Positions 36,001 to 44,121 of a DNA stretch of 64,000 bases are shown piece after piece. The position numbers and the translations under genes were made by a program. Position 1 is the first letter of the stretch. Every line of letters begins with the position of its first letter. Source of the DNA: an uncultured Oscillospiraceae bacterium (lineage in GTDB: Bacteria > Bacillota > Clostridia > Oscillospirales > Ruminococcaceae). The notes under the pieces are model-generated. The model did not search any database, was not told where the DNA came from, and saw nothing but the letters and a program-made list of their open reading frames with translations. The stretch is taken from contig CAJUHS010000006.1 in assembly GCA_910586535.1 (NCBI GenBank), forward strand, positions 1 to 64,000. Reading direction: 5' to 3'.

Positions 36001-37483
36001 TTGTTTCACCACCTTCTAACAAGAGACTATTTAAAATCTCATACTCATTATGTGCACTGCTTGAGCTACGCATCCAGTTATCTATTGCTTCATCAAGATT
36101 CTGTTCTTCTTCAGTTTCTTCTACGACACCTGCAACATATTTAGGAATTCCGAGAGAATAATTATTTTTTCCTATCTGCTCTACAGTAGCCACGTTTGAA
36201 AATCCTTCAATAATAGAGAACTTGTCATAGGCATCTGCGATTTTATGAATATGCTCTGGTTCTAAGTAACTCTGAGCATTTTTACGGGTTACTTCATTTT
36301 TAGCATTGATGAACAATACTTTGTGTCTTCTGTCTGCTCTCTTTTTAGAACGACAGATAATGATACAAGCCTCCATAGGAGAATTGTAAAACAGGCTCTT
36401 ACCAATACCGATTACCGCTTCAACCAAATCCAACTGCACAAGTGCTTTTCTCATTGATTGTTCATCATTTCTCGACAATACCCCATGAGGGAATAGGATT
36501 GCGCATCTTCCGGTCGTAGAATCCATACTTTTTAGTATGTGCTGGAAGAAAGCATAGTCAGCGCGTCCCTGAGGTGGTGTACCTAAGAAGTTACGTCCGT
36601 ACTTATCACTTTCAAAAGCGGTTCTGTCCCACTGCTTGATGGAGTAAGGCGGATTCGCAAGGACGATGTCAAACTGCTGCAATTTTGCATGATCTGTGAA
36701 TGCCGGAACATTAATCGTATCCGCATTTACAATCTCAAAATCCTGTATGCCATGAAGAATCAAATTCATTCGAGCAATTGCCGATGTAAGGGTTACGATT
36801 TCCTGTCCGTAAATCGACAGGTTACGCCATTCTTTTTCCTGCTGCTTGAGATATGCTACTGCAGAGATCAACATGCCGGCGCTGCCACATGTCGGATCGT
36901 AGATAGATTCGCCAGGCTGTGGTTTCAACATTTCTGTCATCAAGTTTACAACAGTACGGTTTGTATAGAACTCTTGTGCGGTATGGCCGCTGTCATCAGC
37001 AAACTGTTTAATGAGGTATTCATATCCCTGGCCAAGTTCATCTGCCGGACAGTTTTCAATAGAAAGCGTCTTAGAACTGAAATGCTCCATCAAATCTTTC
37101 AGCAATCTATCTGGCAAACGATTTTTGTTTGTCCAGGAAGCATCACCAAAAATTCCCGTAAGCTTTTCTGGATTAGCTACCTCGATAGCATGAAAAGCGT
37201 CTTTTAATGTTTTACCAACATCCTTTGATACATTACGCACATCAGTCCAGTGCGCGCCATCAGGAATCATGAACTGATGATTTTCTTCCCAATCTAACGC
37301 TTCTTCACCATATTCTTTTCTGATTTTTTCACATTCCTCATCGTAGACATCACTCAGACGTTTGAAGAATAATAGAGGAAAGATGTACTGCTTATACGCG
37401 CCTGCATCTACATGTGTGCGAAGCAAAACAGCTGATCCCCAGAGATATTTCTCAAGTTCATCTATTGTAATTTTATTACTCAT
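35993..37483 (-). CDS. hsdM: Type I methyltransferase HsdM (second, intact copy)
   Basis: 496 residues. The N-terminal HsdM_N helical domain (LEKYLWGSAVLLRTHVDAGAYKQYIFPLLFFKRLSDVYDE) is followed by the SAM domain with motif I DPTCGSAGMLI near residue 205 and catalytic motif IV VLANPPYSI near 285, so N6-adenine methylation is expected. DPTCGSAG differs slightly from the usual DPACGSGG. The C-terminal region helps bind HsdS, encoded next with a 4-codon overlap. Its start overlaps the end of the first, broken HsdM by 8 bases. It is the only intact methylase of the locus. Confidence 0.94.
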   Translation of the reverse strand: MSNKITIDELEKYLWGSAVLLRTHVDAGAYKQYIFPLLFFKRLSDVYDEECEKIRKEYGEEALDWEENHQFMIPDGAHWTDVRNVSKDVGKTLKDAFHAIEVANPEKLTGIFGDASWTNKNRLPDRLLKDLMEHFSSKTLSIENCPADELGQGYEYLIKQFADDSGHTAQEFYTNRTVVNLMTEMLKPQPGESIYDPTCGSAGMLISAVAYLKQQEKEWRNLSIYGQEIVTLTSAIARMNLILHGIQDFEIVNADTINVPAFTDHAKLQQFDIVLANPPYSIKQWDRTAFESDKYGRNFLGTPPQGRADYAFFQHILKSMDSTTGRCAILFPHGVLSRNDEQSMRKALVQLDLVEAVIGIGKSLFYNSPMEACIIICRSKKRADRRHKVLFINAKNEVTRKNAQSYLEPEHIHKIADAYDKFSIIEGFSNVATVEQIGKNNYSLGIPKYVAGVVEETEEEQNLDEAIDNWMRSSSSAHNEYEILNSLLLEGGETNV

Positions 37484-39895
37484 TTATATAGCCTCCTTTA
37501 ACAAGCAATTGTCTCATTCTATTTTCCGCATTTCGAACTTCTTCAATTGCTTCGTAGTACTCAGACTTTACAACTTCAGGCGCCTTAACTTTCTGCTTTT
37601 TCTTTTCAATATAAGTATTTACAGCCAAAGTGCAGCCCGCTTCATCAATCTCGTTGATAGTTACTATCTTACACTTTTCAACTACATCAGTGTAATCCTG
37701 GTAGAGTTTAAACACTTCCTGTATATCTTTTTCTTCCATTACTTTTTGTGCACGCTGTGGAGTATAAATATTGGTCGCATCAATCAAGCAAACCTTAGCT
37801 TTGTGTTCAGGTTTCTTGTGATTGTTAAGGAAGATGATACATGCAGAGATACTCCAGTTCCATAGAACACGCCACCCGCCAAAGCAATGACTGTCTCAAT
37901 CATATCACTCTTGATAAGCTGCTCACGAATATCGCCTTCTTTACCACCATGGAAAAGAACACCCTGAGGAAGAACTACAGCAACTTTACCGTCCATAGGT
38001 TTCATGGACTTTACCATGTGCTGTAACCAAGCATAGTCTGCACTTGAGTCCGAAGGACAGCCCCACATGTTACGACTATATTTGTCTGATTCAAAACTAT
38101 CAGCGCCCCATTTTTGCTGACCAAATGGCGGATTTGCCAAGACGCAGTTGAACTTCTGTAACTGTCCATGTTCCAGAAACTTTGGCATTCTCAGCGTATC
38201 ACCCTGCGCAACTTTGAAGTCATTAGCACCATGAAGGAACAGGTTCATTCTTGCGATTGCAGATGTAGACAGATTGTTCTCCTGGCCGTAAATTTTCCCA
38301 TAGGTGGTTTGTTTATTGTTGATGTGTCGAATGGCCTCAATAAGCATGCCGCCCGTACCGCAGGCTGGATCGTATACTGTGTCACCAGGTTTAGGATCCA
38401 TCAGCATAACCATCAACTTTACGATTGTTCTAGGCGTGTAATACTCACCAGCATTCTTCTTTGAAAGGTCTGCAAATTTCTTGATGAGATACTCATAAGC
38501 GTCACCCATAACATCTGCACTGTAGTTTTTATTGCCAACCTTCAGACTGGACATGTGCTCAATAAGGTCTTTCAGTCTTTCATCGGTCAGTTTTGTTTTA
38601 TCTGTCCATGTAACACCATCAAAACTGGAGAACACACCGCTAAGTGTTTCTGGATTCGCGCGTTCGATGCCATTCATGGCCTTGACGATTATTTTACCAA
38701 CATCTTTGCTTGCATTTCTCAGGTCGCTCCAGTGGCAGCCATCCGGAATGACGAAGCTGTGGTTTTCATCAAAGAATGCAAATTCCTCATCACCGCCTGA
38801 AGCCTCCAATGCATCCTGTGTTTCTTCATCATACACGTCACTGATTCGCTTAAAGAACAAAATTGGTGTAACGTAATCCTTAAACTCATCCTGATTGATG
38901 GGACCTCTTAAAATATTGCAGGCCTCATACAGATGAGCAAATAACTTTTTACTTGTAGTCTCTTCATTTTCAGGAATGGAATCTTTCAATTCCTGATCTG
39001 CTATTTCTGTAGCGGATTGAATCATAGCTCCACGACCTCCTGTTTTTACTTTCTTATCCGCTGAGCGTTTAATGCTTATACTCACATCATCACGCTTCTT
39101 TTCCATAACCGGCGGATATTTATTTTCGAATAATACCAGCAACTGAATCAACTTCTGATCTAAGAAAGTGAGTGCGTGTTTTCTGATATCTGTGGGTATT
39201 CCAAAGTAGGCTTCCGCAATACCACCACAAATAGCGGCCAACGTATCACTGTCGCCACCAATGGAGATGGCATTTCTTATTGCATCTTCAAATCCAGTTG
39301 ATTCAAAGAATGCTTGCAGCGCCTGAGGAACTGTATCCTGACAAGTTTCATTGAACTCATACGTATCCCTGATTTCATCAAGAGTGAAATTCATAGGATA
39401 GTAATGCTTGTCAATGTAATCTCTGATTTCCAACATGCTGCTGCCGGTCTTAGCCATGTAAATAGCAACCGCTGTAGCTTCTGCACCTTTTATTCCTTCT
39501 GGATGGTTGTGCGTCACTTCAGTAACCAGCTTAGAAAGTCTCTTTGTTTCTTCCAAACTTTCTGCTGCGAAACCAACTGCGCTAACTCTCATAGCGGCAC
39601 CATTTCCGTAGCTGTTATATGGTTGAGGATTGTCGGAAAACATCCAGCGATAAAAACTGCCACCGTATCCGCAATTCGGATAGTTTCTCCCGACACTCTG
39701 CATACACTCAACCGCATTTTTCGACAAATCGCTGTAGTCCGGTTTGCTTACCAAGATTGCCTGCGCAATAGCCAAACTCATGATACTATCATCTGTAGTA
39801 AAACATTTGTAAGTAAGGAAATCAAACTCCTTGCTCCTGTTGTTATTCCATTCAAAACGGGATCCAACGATATCCCCGATAATAGCTCCTAACAT
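37476..39895 (-). pseudogene. ADP-ribosylglycohydrolase-HsdM fusion, frameshifted near the 3' end
   Basis: Residues 1 to about 260 are an ADP-ribosylglycohydrolase (DraG family): MLGAIIGDIVGSRFEW, the metal ligands TTDDS at about 33-37 and GGDSDTLAAICGGIAEA at 213-229. After a basic linker, residues about 310-703 are HsdM: HLYEACNILRGPINQDEFKDYVTPILFFKRISDVYDEE, motif I DPACGTGGML near 509, motif IV VLANPPFG near 585. At 37849-37845 the minus strand reads TCTCT where TCT restores the frame; beyond it the C-terminal part (LIDATNIYTPQRAQKVMEE to 37476) continues one frame over. An internal ATG at 39025 with AGGAGG 10 bases upstream may also start HsdM alone. The long single frame through both domains is seen directly; function is inferred. 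Confidence 0.85.
39023..39041 (-). promoter_or_regulatory. Internal ribosome site and ATG for HsdM inside the fusion gene
   Basis: Minus strand AGGAGG at 39041-39036, then 10 bases, then ATG at 39025-39023 (MIQSATEIADQ), which would begin a normal-length HsdM. The site is in frame with the upstream ADP-ribosylglycohydrolase, so both a fusion and a separate HsdM could be made. Confidence 0.6.
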
Positions 39896-39904
39896 TTAAT
39901 CACC

Positions 39905-41518
39905 TTATATCCTTCCTTGAAGTCTTGCCAATGTAGACGACCATCTGGTTTCTGCAGCCTGGATTGCCTTCTTGTAAGCTTCGAGTTCTTTTTCGTATTC
40001 TTCGGCTATGGATTTCTGTTCTTCGATAGAGGGAAGCGGAATTTCTATGTTGTTTAATTCCTTATAGCTGATGTTCATTACTGCTGTACCTTGTTGTCTA
40101 GTTACCAACATTTTTCTGCCAAGCGGACTATCAAAGAACAACTTCAAAAATGTTGTGGACAAACTTTCGTCCGTAGACCTTATCACGATTACATTTGAAG
40201 ATGCAATGCAAGGATATGACTGCTCTTTGAAGATTGCTACTCGAATTGCTGTACCTCTTGCCGGAATCAGCAAATCTCCGTCCTTAAGCAAGTAGTTTGT
40301 AACTTTTCTTTCTTCCTCTTCCAAATGCTCTAAGGAAGAGTAGTCGACTTCGTAATCACCAATATTTGAAATGTTTACTACACCGATATTTCCATGAGCG
40401 CCTTTTTTCGTAACCGCCTTACCTCTAAAGATAGAAGCTACGGTTCCAAGCTCCTGTTTTTTCACATTTGATTCCTGGAACTTAATCCAGTCTTCGTCCT
40501 GAGACTCGAAAATTCTGTCTATATTCCAGTCTCCCATGTCATACAGCTCATCTTCCAATACAAAAGTGTCATCCTGGACGATAAGTTTATTCAGGCCATC
40601 TTTTCTTGGGTTTTCTGTATCTGTAACATACCTCTTAATAACCACTTCATCGGTTCGTCCCGTTGTGATTGTAAGCAGATATGTTTTGACTCCAGTGTTT
40701 TCAAAGATGCCGGCAGGCAAACCTGCGATTTCTTTTAAGCAGTACATCGACTGAATGAAGTGGCGAAGCTCTCTGACGTTGCCGCCGCCAAATGTAATTC
40801 TGGCAGGGAGGACGATAGATAGGATACCTTCACTTCTTAAATGAAGCGCCAAATTTTCTGCTGCAATTAAATCGTACTCTCTACAGATAAAGTTTCTGTT
40901 TTCATCAGCTTTATCTCTGACACCGAATACCGGCACTGCAAGAATCAAGTCGAACTTCTCTGACGAAAACTCATACTCATAAATACTTGTCTGTTTAACA
41001 TCGACCATATCGTTGTCGCTGAACATTTCCATAAGGACCTTATAATAAAACGGATCCATAGAAGTCAGCGTGAAATGTGAGTCGCTGTGTGCTTCCACCA
41101 GACGTTCCAAGCAAGGTGAGAATTTTTCCGCCTCTGGAATAAGAACTTCCTGGAAGCCATCAATAAAATTCTTCTCCATTTCATCAACCAGCGCTTCAGG
41201 GACTCTGAACTTAGCGTGTCTGTCGCCATATTCAATAATGTCAGCCCAAGTAACAGTCTCGAAGCCTCTAAGTGTTCTGTAAACATCAAAGAACTTGTTT
41301 TTATCAGGGAAGGGATTGATTACTTCGAAATCTGCCGCAACCTGTCTCATGATATTGTATAAATCATCATCGCTAAGTTCGTCGATGGCTTGCTCGTGTA
41401 TATCTATTACCTTTTTCAACACTGCTAATGTGTTTTCGTATTCGCTCGGTGTGTTGGTTCCTCTAATAGCGTTAAAAAAGGAATATAATCTATCAATTCT
41501 ATCTTTGTCCCTCTTCAT
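39905..41518 (-). CDS. Degenerate N6-methylase domain fused to a single specificity (TRD) domain
   Basis: 537 residues. The first 340 residues resemble the N6_Mtase part of HsdM: FDLILAVPVFGVRDKADE at about 189-206 corresponds to the FDVVLANPPFG block, but the catalytic NPPF reads VPVF, and no SAM motif I (DPxCGxGG) is visible. LALHLRSEGILSIVLPARITFGGG and GLPAGIFENTGVKTYLLTI complete the fold. From about 345 comes an HsdS-like TRD (GTVASIFRGKAVTKKG, LLKDGDLLIPARGTAIRVAIF) ending with a spacer helix (LPSIEEQKSIAEEYEKELEAYKKAI). First gene of the operon. It may act as a half-specificity adapter for the first HsdM; this is inference. Confidence 0.78.
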   Translation of the reverse strand: MKRDKDRIDRLYSFFNAIRGTNTPSEYENTLAVLKKVIDIHEQAIDELSDDDLYNIMRQVAADFEVINPFPDKNKFFDVYRTLRGFETVTWADIIEYGDRHAKFRVPEALVDEMEKNFIDGFQEVLIPEAEKFSPCLERLVEAHSDSHFTLTSMDPFYYKVLMEMFSDNDMVDVKQTSIYEYEFSSEKFDLILAVPVFGVRDKADENRNFICREYDLIAAENLALHLRSEGILSIVLPARITFGGGNVRELRHFIQSMYCLKEIAGLPAGIFENTGVKTYLLTITTGRTDEVVIKRYVTDTENPRKDGLNKLIVQDDTFVLEDELYDMGDWNIDRIFESQDEDWIKFQESNVKKQELGTVASIFRGKAVTKKGAHGNIGVVNISNIGDYEVDYSSLEHLEEEERKVTNYLLKDGDLLIPARGTAIRVAIFKEQSYPCIASSNVIVIRSTDESLSTTFLKLFFDSPLGRKMLVTRQQGTAVMNISYKELNNIEIPLPSIEEQKSIAEEYEKELEAYKKAIQAAETRWSSTLARLQGRI

Positions 41519-41563
41519 GCAATATACCTCCTTAAAAGATAGACTTCTGTACTTTCTAACGAT

Positions 41564-41592
41564 AGTATATCACCGATTTTATTTCTTGTCAA
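41564..41592 (-). promoter_or_regulatory. Near-consensus sigma-A promoter of the defence operon
   Basis: Minus strand TTGACA (41592-41587), 17 bases, TATACT (41569-41564), about 45 bases before the ATG of the first operon gene at 41518, which is preceded by AAGGAGG. The strength suggests that it needs a regulator. Confidence 0.9.
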
Positions 41593-41594
41593 TA

Positions 41595-41620
41595 TCTTTT
41601 GGTATTTAAATACCAAAAGA
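41595..41620. repeat. 26-bp perfect palindrome upstream of the -35 (operator-like)
   Basis: TCTTTTGGTATTT joined directly to its complement AAATACCAAAAGA, ending 2 bases before the -35 hexamer. Its symmetry and place are those of a dimeric regulator site. The operon's own metallopeptidase-HTH or a host factor could bind it; neither is shown. Confidence 0.85.
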
Positions 41621-41748
41621 TTATTTTAGACAAAAGCAGTAAAACCAGATAGGGTTCAAAGGGTTCATTTTAGGCGTTATCAAAACCTTAGTGTCAACCT
41701 CGATTAGTGGACCAGTTCCCGCTAAGGCTTTTTAGAGCAAAAAAATAA
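41621..41748. other. Right edge of the island, no gene found
   Basis: About 130 bases without a frame or clear signal, between the operator palindrome and the terminator of the rRNA methyltransferase gene. Base composition changes from AT-rich island to GC-richer chromosome around here. No att-like repeat of the left side is identifiable because the left end lies outside the window or is unrecognised. Confidence 0.4.
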
Positions 41749-41803
41749 AGGCTTATCCAGGACCAAACCTACCATTTAACGATAGGCCCTGAATAAGCCT
41801 TAT
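41749..41803 (-). terminator. Terminator of the rRNA methyltransferase gene
   Basis: On the minus strand AAGGCTTATTCAGGG and CCTGGATAAGCCTT form a long stem followed by TATTTTTTTGC, 15 bases after the stop at 41819. Confidence 0.8.
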
Positions 41804-41818
41804 AAATCAATATGTTTT

Positions 41819-43186
41819 TTACTTGTTAAGGTTCACTTTTGACATCAAGACGACCGTCTCAACATGCCCTGTCTTCGGAAACAAATCAAACGCTTTCGCT
41901 TTTTTTACGAGATATCCGTTCTCCGCAAGATATTTTGCGTCCCGAGCCGCAGTTGCTGGATTGCACGATATCATCACGATTTTGGCGGGAGACATTCTCA
42001 CTAAACTGTCCAGAGTCAGCTTGCCGCAGCCCTTTCTCGGCGGGTCTATGACTGCGATATCGGGAACCGTACCCTCGTCCGCAAGCTTTGCTGCCAGTTC
42101 TCCCGAATCGCCGCAGTAAAATTCCGCGTTTTTAACTTTGTTTAGCTCTGCGTTTCTTTTGGCATTTTCTATCGCTTCGGGAACAATCTCACAGCCTATA
42201 ATTTTTTTAGCCTTATCGGAAAACGCAAGACCTATCGTTCCCGCTCCGCAGTAAAGATCGAGAACGGTCTCGTTTCCCGTCAGTTCAGCATAATCCATAC
42301 CGCAGCGGTAAAGCTTTTCCGCCTGAGCAGTGTTGACCTGATAAAAGGACATAGGTGAAAGGGTAATCGTTTTTCCGCACAGGATATCCCTTATTTCATC
42401 CGAGCCGAAAAGGGTGATGTTTTCCGCTCCTAAAATAACGTTTGTATTATTAGGGTTAACGTTAAGTATAACGCTTTTTACGTCTCCGAACCTGTCCGAA
42501 ATTTTTTCGGAGATCGCTTTTAGGTCGCCAAGTCTGCTTTTATCTTTCACAACAAAGCAGACCATTGTCTCTCCCGAGCGGAAGCCCCGCCTTATGTAAA
42601 TGTGACGGAGTACTCCGCTGCCGTTTTCCTCGCTGTAGGCAGGGATATTTTTCTCATTTGCAAGTTTCAGGCATTCTTCCGTTATTTCACCGAAAATCTT
42701 CGGCTGCAACCGGCAGTCCGTAAAGGCCACTACCCTGTGGCTGCGCTTGGAATAGAACCCGCATATCAGCTTGCCGTCCTGTTCGGCAACAGGATACTGC
42801 GCCTTGTTGCGGTAGAAATCCTCATCGCTTCCGCAGATGTCCTCAAAGGGAATATCCGAAAAGCCTCCGAGGTGCAGAAAAGCGTCCCGCACAAGCTTGT
42901 CCTTAACGGCAAGCTCGGCGGAATAGGTCATATGACGGAACGTGCAGCCGCCGCACTTTTCGGACACGGGACAGCCGCTTTCCGCACGGTCGGGAGAAGG
43001 CGTGATTATTCTGTCGATAATGCCGTAAGCATAGCTTTTCGTAACCTTTACGATCCTGCAGGAAATAATGTCTCCGACGGCGGTAAGCGGTACGAATACC
43101 GCCATTCCGTCCCCGGAGCGCCCTACGCCGTTTCCCTCGGCGGTCATGCCTGTTATCTCAAGCGTTATTGTTTCATTTTTTTTCAT
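41819..43186 (-). CDS. rlmD: 23S rRNA (uracil-5-)-methyltransferase, RumA/RlmD family
   Basis: 455 residues. An N-terminal TRAM RNA-binding domain (about 1-60) is followed by the iron-sulfur cysteines (CPVSEKCGGCTFRH, with one more upstream in AESGC). The SAM domain has VLDLYCGAGTIGLAF near 300 and the catalytic cysteine in SCNPATAARD near 405. The family methylates a uridine of 23S rRNA; RlmD against RlmCD-type specificity cannot be told by eye. First gene of conserved chromosome right of the island. Intact. Confidence 0.92.
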   Translation of the reverse strand: MKKNETITLEITGMTAEGNGVGRSGDGMAVFVPLTAVGDIISCRIVKVTKSYAYGIIDRIITPSPDRAESGCPVSEKCGGCTFRHMTYSAELAVKDKLVRDAFLHLGGFSDIPFEDICGSDEDFYRNKAQYPVAEQDGKLICGFYSKRSHRVVAFTDCRLQPKIFGEITEECLKLANEKNIPAYSEENGSGVLRHIYIRRGFRSGETMVCFVVKDKSRLGDLKAISEKISDRFGDVKSVILNVNPNNTNVILGAENITLFGSDEIRDILCGKTITLSPMSFYQVNTAQAEKLYRCGMDYAELTGNETVLDLYCGAGTIGLAFSDKAKKIIGCEIVPEAIENAKRNAELNKVKNAEFYCGDSGELAAKLADEGTVPDIAVIDPPRKGCGKLTLDSLVRMSPAKIVMISCNPATAARDAKYLAENGYLVKKAKAFDLFPKTGHVETVVLMSKVNLNK

Positions 43187-43203
43187 TTGGGTATCCCGTC
43201 ATA

Positions 43204-43560
43204 TCAAAGCTTTTCGCCGCATTTGGTGCAGTATGCGCTTACCGCGTCGTTTGCGGTGCCGCAGAAACGGCATTCCTTGGATCTTTTTGCGTTTACGGAA
43301 ACATCGGCTTCTTCAAGCCTGCCGGACAGCTCCTTTATCTCGCCGATAAGCTTTTTCATTTCGCCGGTCTTGTCGTCGCCGCACTCGTGCATATTGTAGC
43401 ATATTTTGCCCAGATCGCAGTATTTTTCCTTTATTTTAGCCTTAAGCTGACCGCGGTCTATCTGAGTCTTGGAATAGTCTATAGCCTCTCCCGCCTTAGC
43501 CGCCGCCTTGTCGAAAACGTCCTTTGCGCCCGATACCAGATCGTCAAAATTAAAGCTCAT
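43204..43560 (-). CDS. Zinc-ribbon protein with helical N-terminus
   Basis: 118 residues. The N-terminal 90 residues are charged helices with two conserved-looking cysteines (KYCDLGKICYNMHECG). The last 25 residues form a zinc ribbon (CRFCGTANDAVSAYCTKCG). Proteins of this build are common in Clostridia but without known function. Stands alone between methyltransferase and acetyltransferase genes with GGAGGAAAC before its start. Confidence 0.75.
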   Translation of the reverse strand: MSFNFDDLVSGAKDVFDKAAAKAGEAIDYSKTQIDRGQLKAKIKEKYCDLGKICYNMHECGDDKTGEMKKLIGEIKELSGRLEEADVSVNAKRSKECRFCGTANDAVSAYCTKCGEKL

Positions 43561-43587
43561 AATAGTTTCCTCCTGTAAAATAATTAA

Positions 43588-44049
43588 TTAATAATTTGCA
43601 GAGTTGATCTGCAAGTTATAATTTTTTGTAAAACAAATAATTCTGTTTGCTTCCGTAAAACCCATAGCCTTGTGAAACCGAAAGCTGACGTCATTGTCTG
43701 TTTCGCAGTCGCTGGCAAATTCTTTGCAGTCCTTTGATTCAGCCCATTTTTCGCACTTTTCCAGAAGCTCTTTTGCATAGCCGCAGCCTCGGCAGTTTTC
43801 TTTAACAAAAATACCTTCCAAATATCCCACAGAGGTTGTTTCTGTTCCCTCAACATAATCGTTTCTAAGCTGACACTGAGCAAAGCCGACAGGGATATCA
43901 TTTTCATATTTCAGAAAGATCTGCGCACTGTCATTGGAAAGTATCTCTGTAAATTCATTTCTCAAATCGCCGGCTGAATGACCGCTCCACAACAACACGG
44001 CTAAATCTGCAATTACGGATATGTCGTTTTTTTCTGCCTTGCGTACCAT
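43588..44049 (-). CDS. GNAT acetyltransferase, AAC(6')-like
   Basis: About 153 residues from ATG 44049 (GGAG upstream; the frame extends 24 codons further without a good site). The GNAT fold is clear: LEGIFVKENCRGCGYAKELLEKCEKWA carries the acetyl-CoA loop, and CKEFASDCETDNDVSFRFHKAMGF with the ANRIICFTK ending closely follows the aminoglycoside 6'-N-acetyltransferase pattern. Whether it confers resistance or acts on another amine is unknown. Substrate by family resemblance only. Confidence 0.8.
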   Translation of the reverse strand: MVRKAEKNDISVIADLAVLLWSGHSAGDLRNEFTEILSNDSAQIFLKYENDIPVGFAQCQLRNDYVEGTETTSVGYLEGIFVKENCRGCGYAKELLEKCEKWAESKDCKEFASDCETDNDVSFRFHKAMGFTEANRIICFTKNYNLQINSANY

Positions 44050-44121
44050 GTTTATTTCTCCAAATTTTAAATTGCGTATTTCGGTATAACGTGTAAACGT
44101 ACAGCGAACAACATCAGACAT

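Noticed and set aside
41595..41620. The palindrome as an attachment site or terminator
   Set aside because: It has no loop or T-run and lies directly upstream of the -35, so an operator is the better reading.
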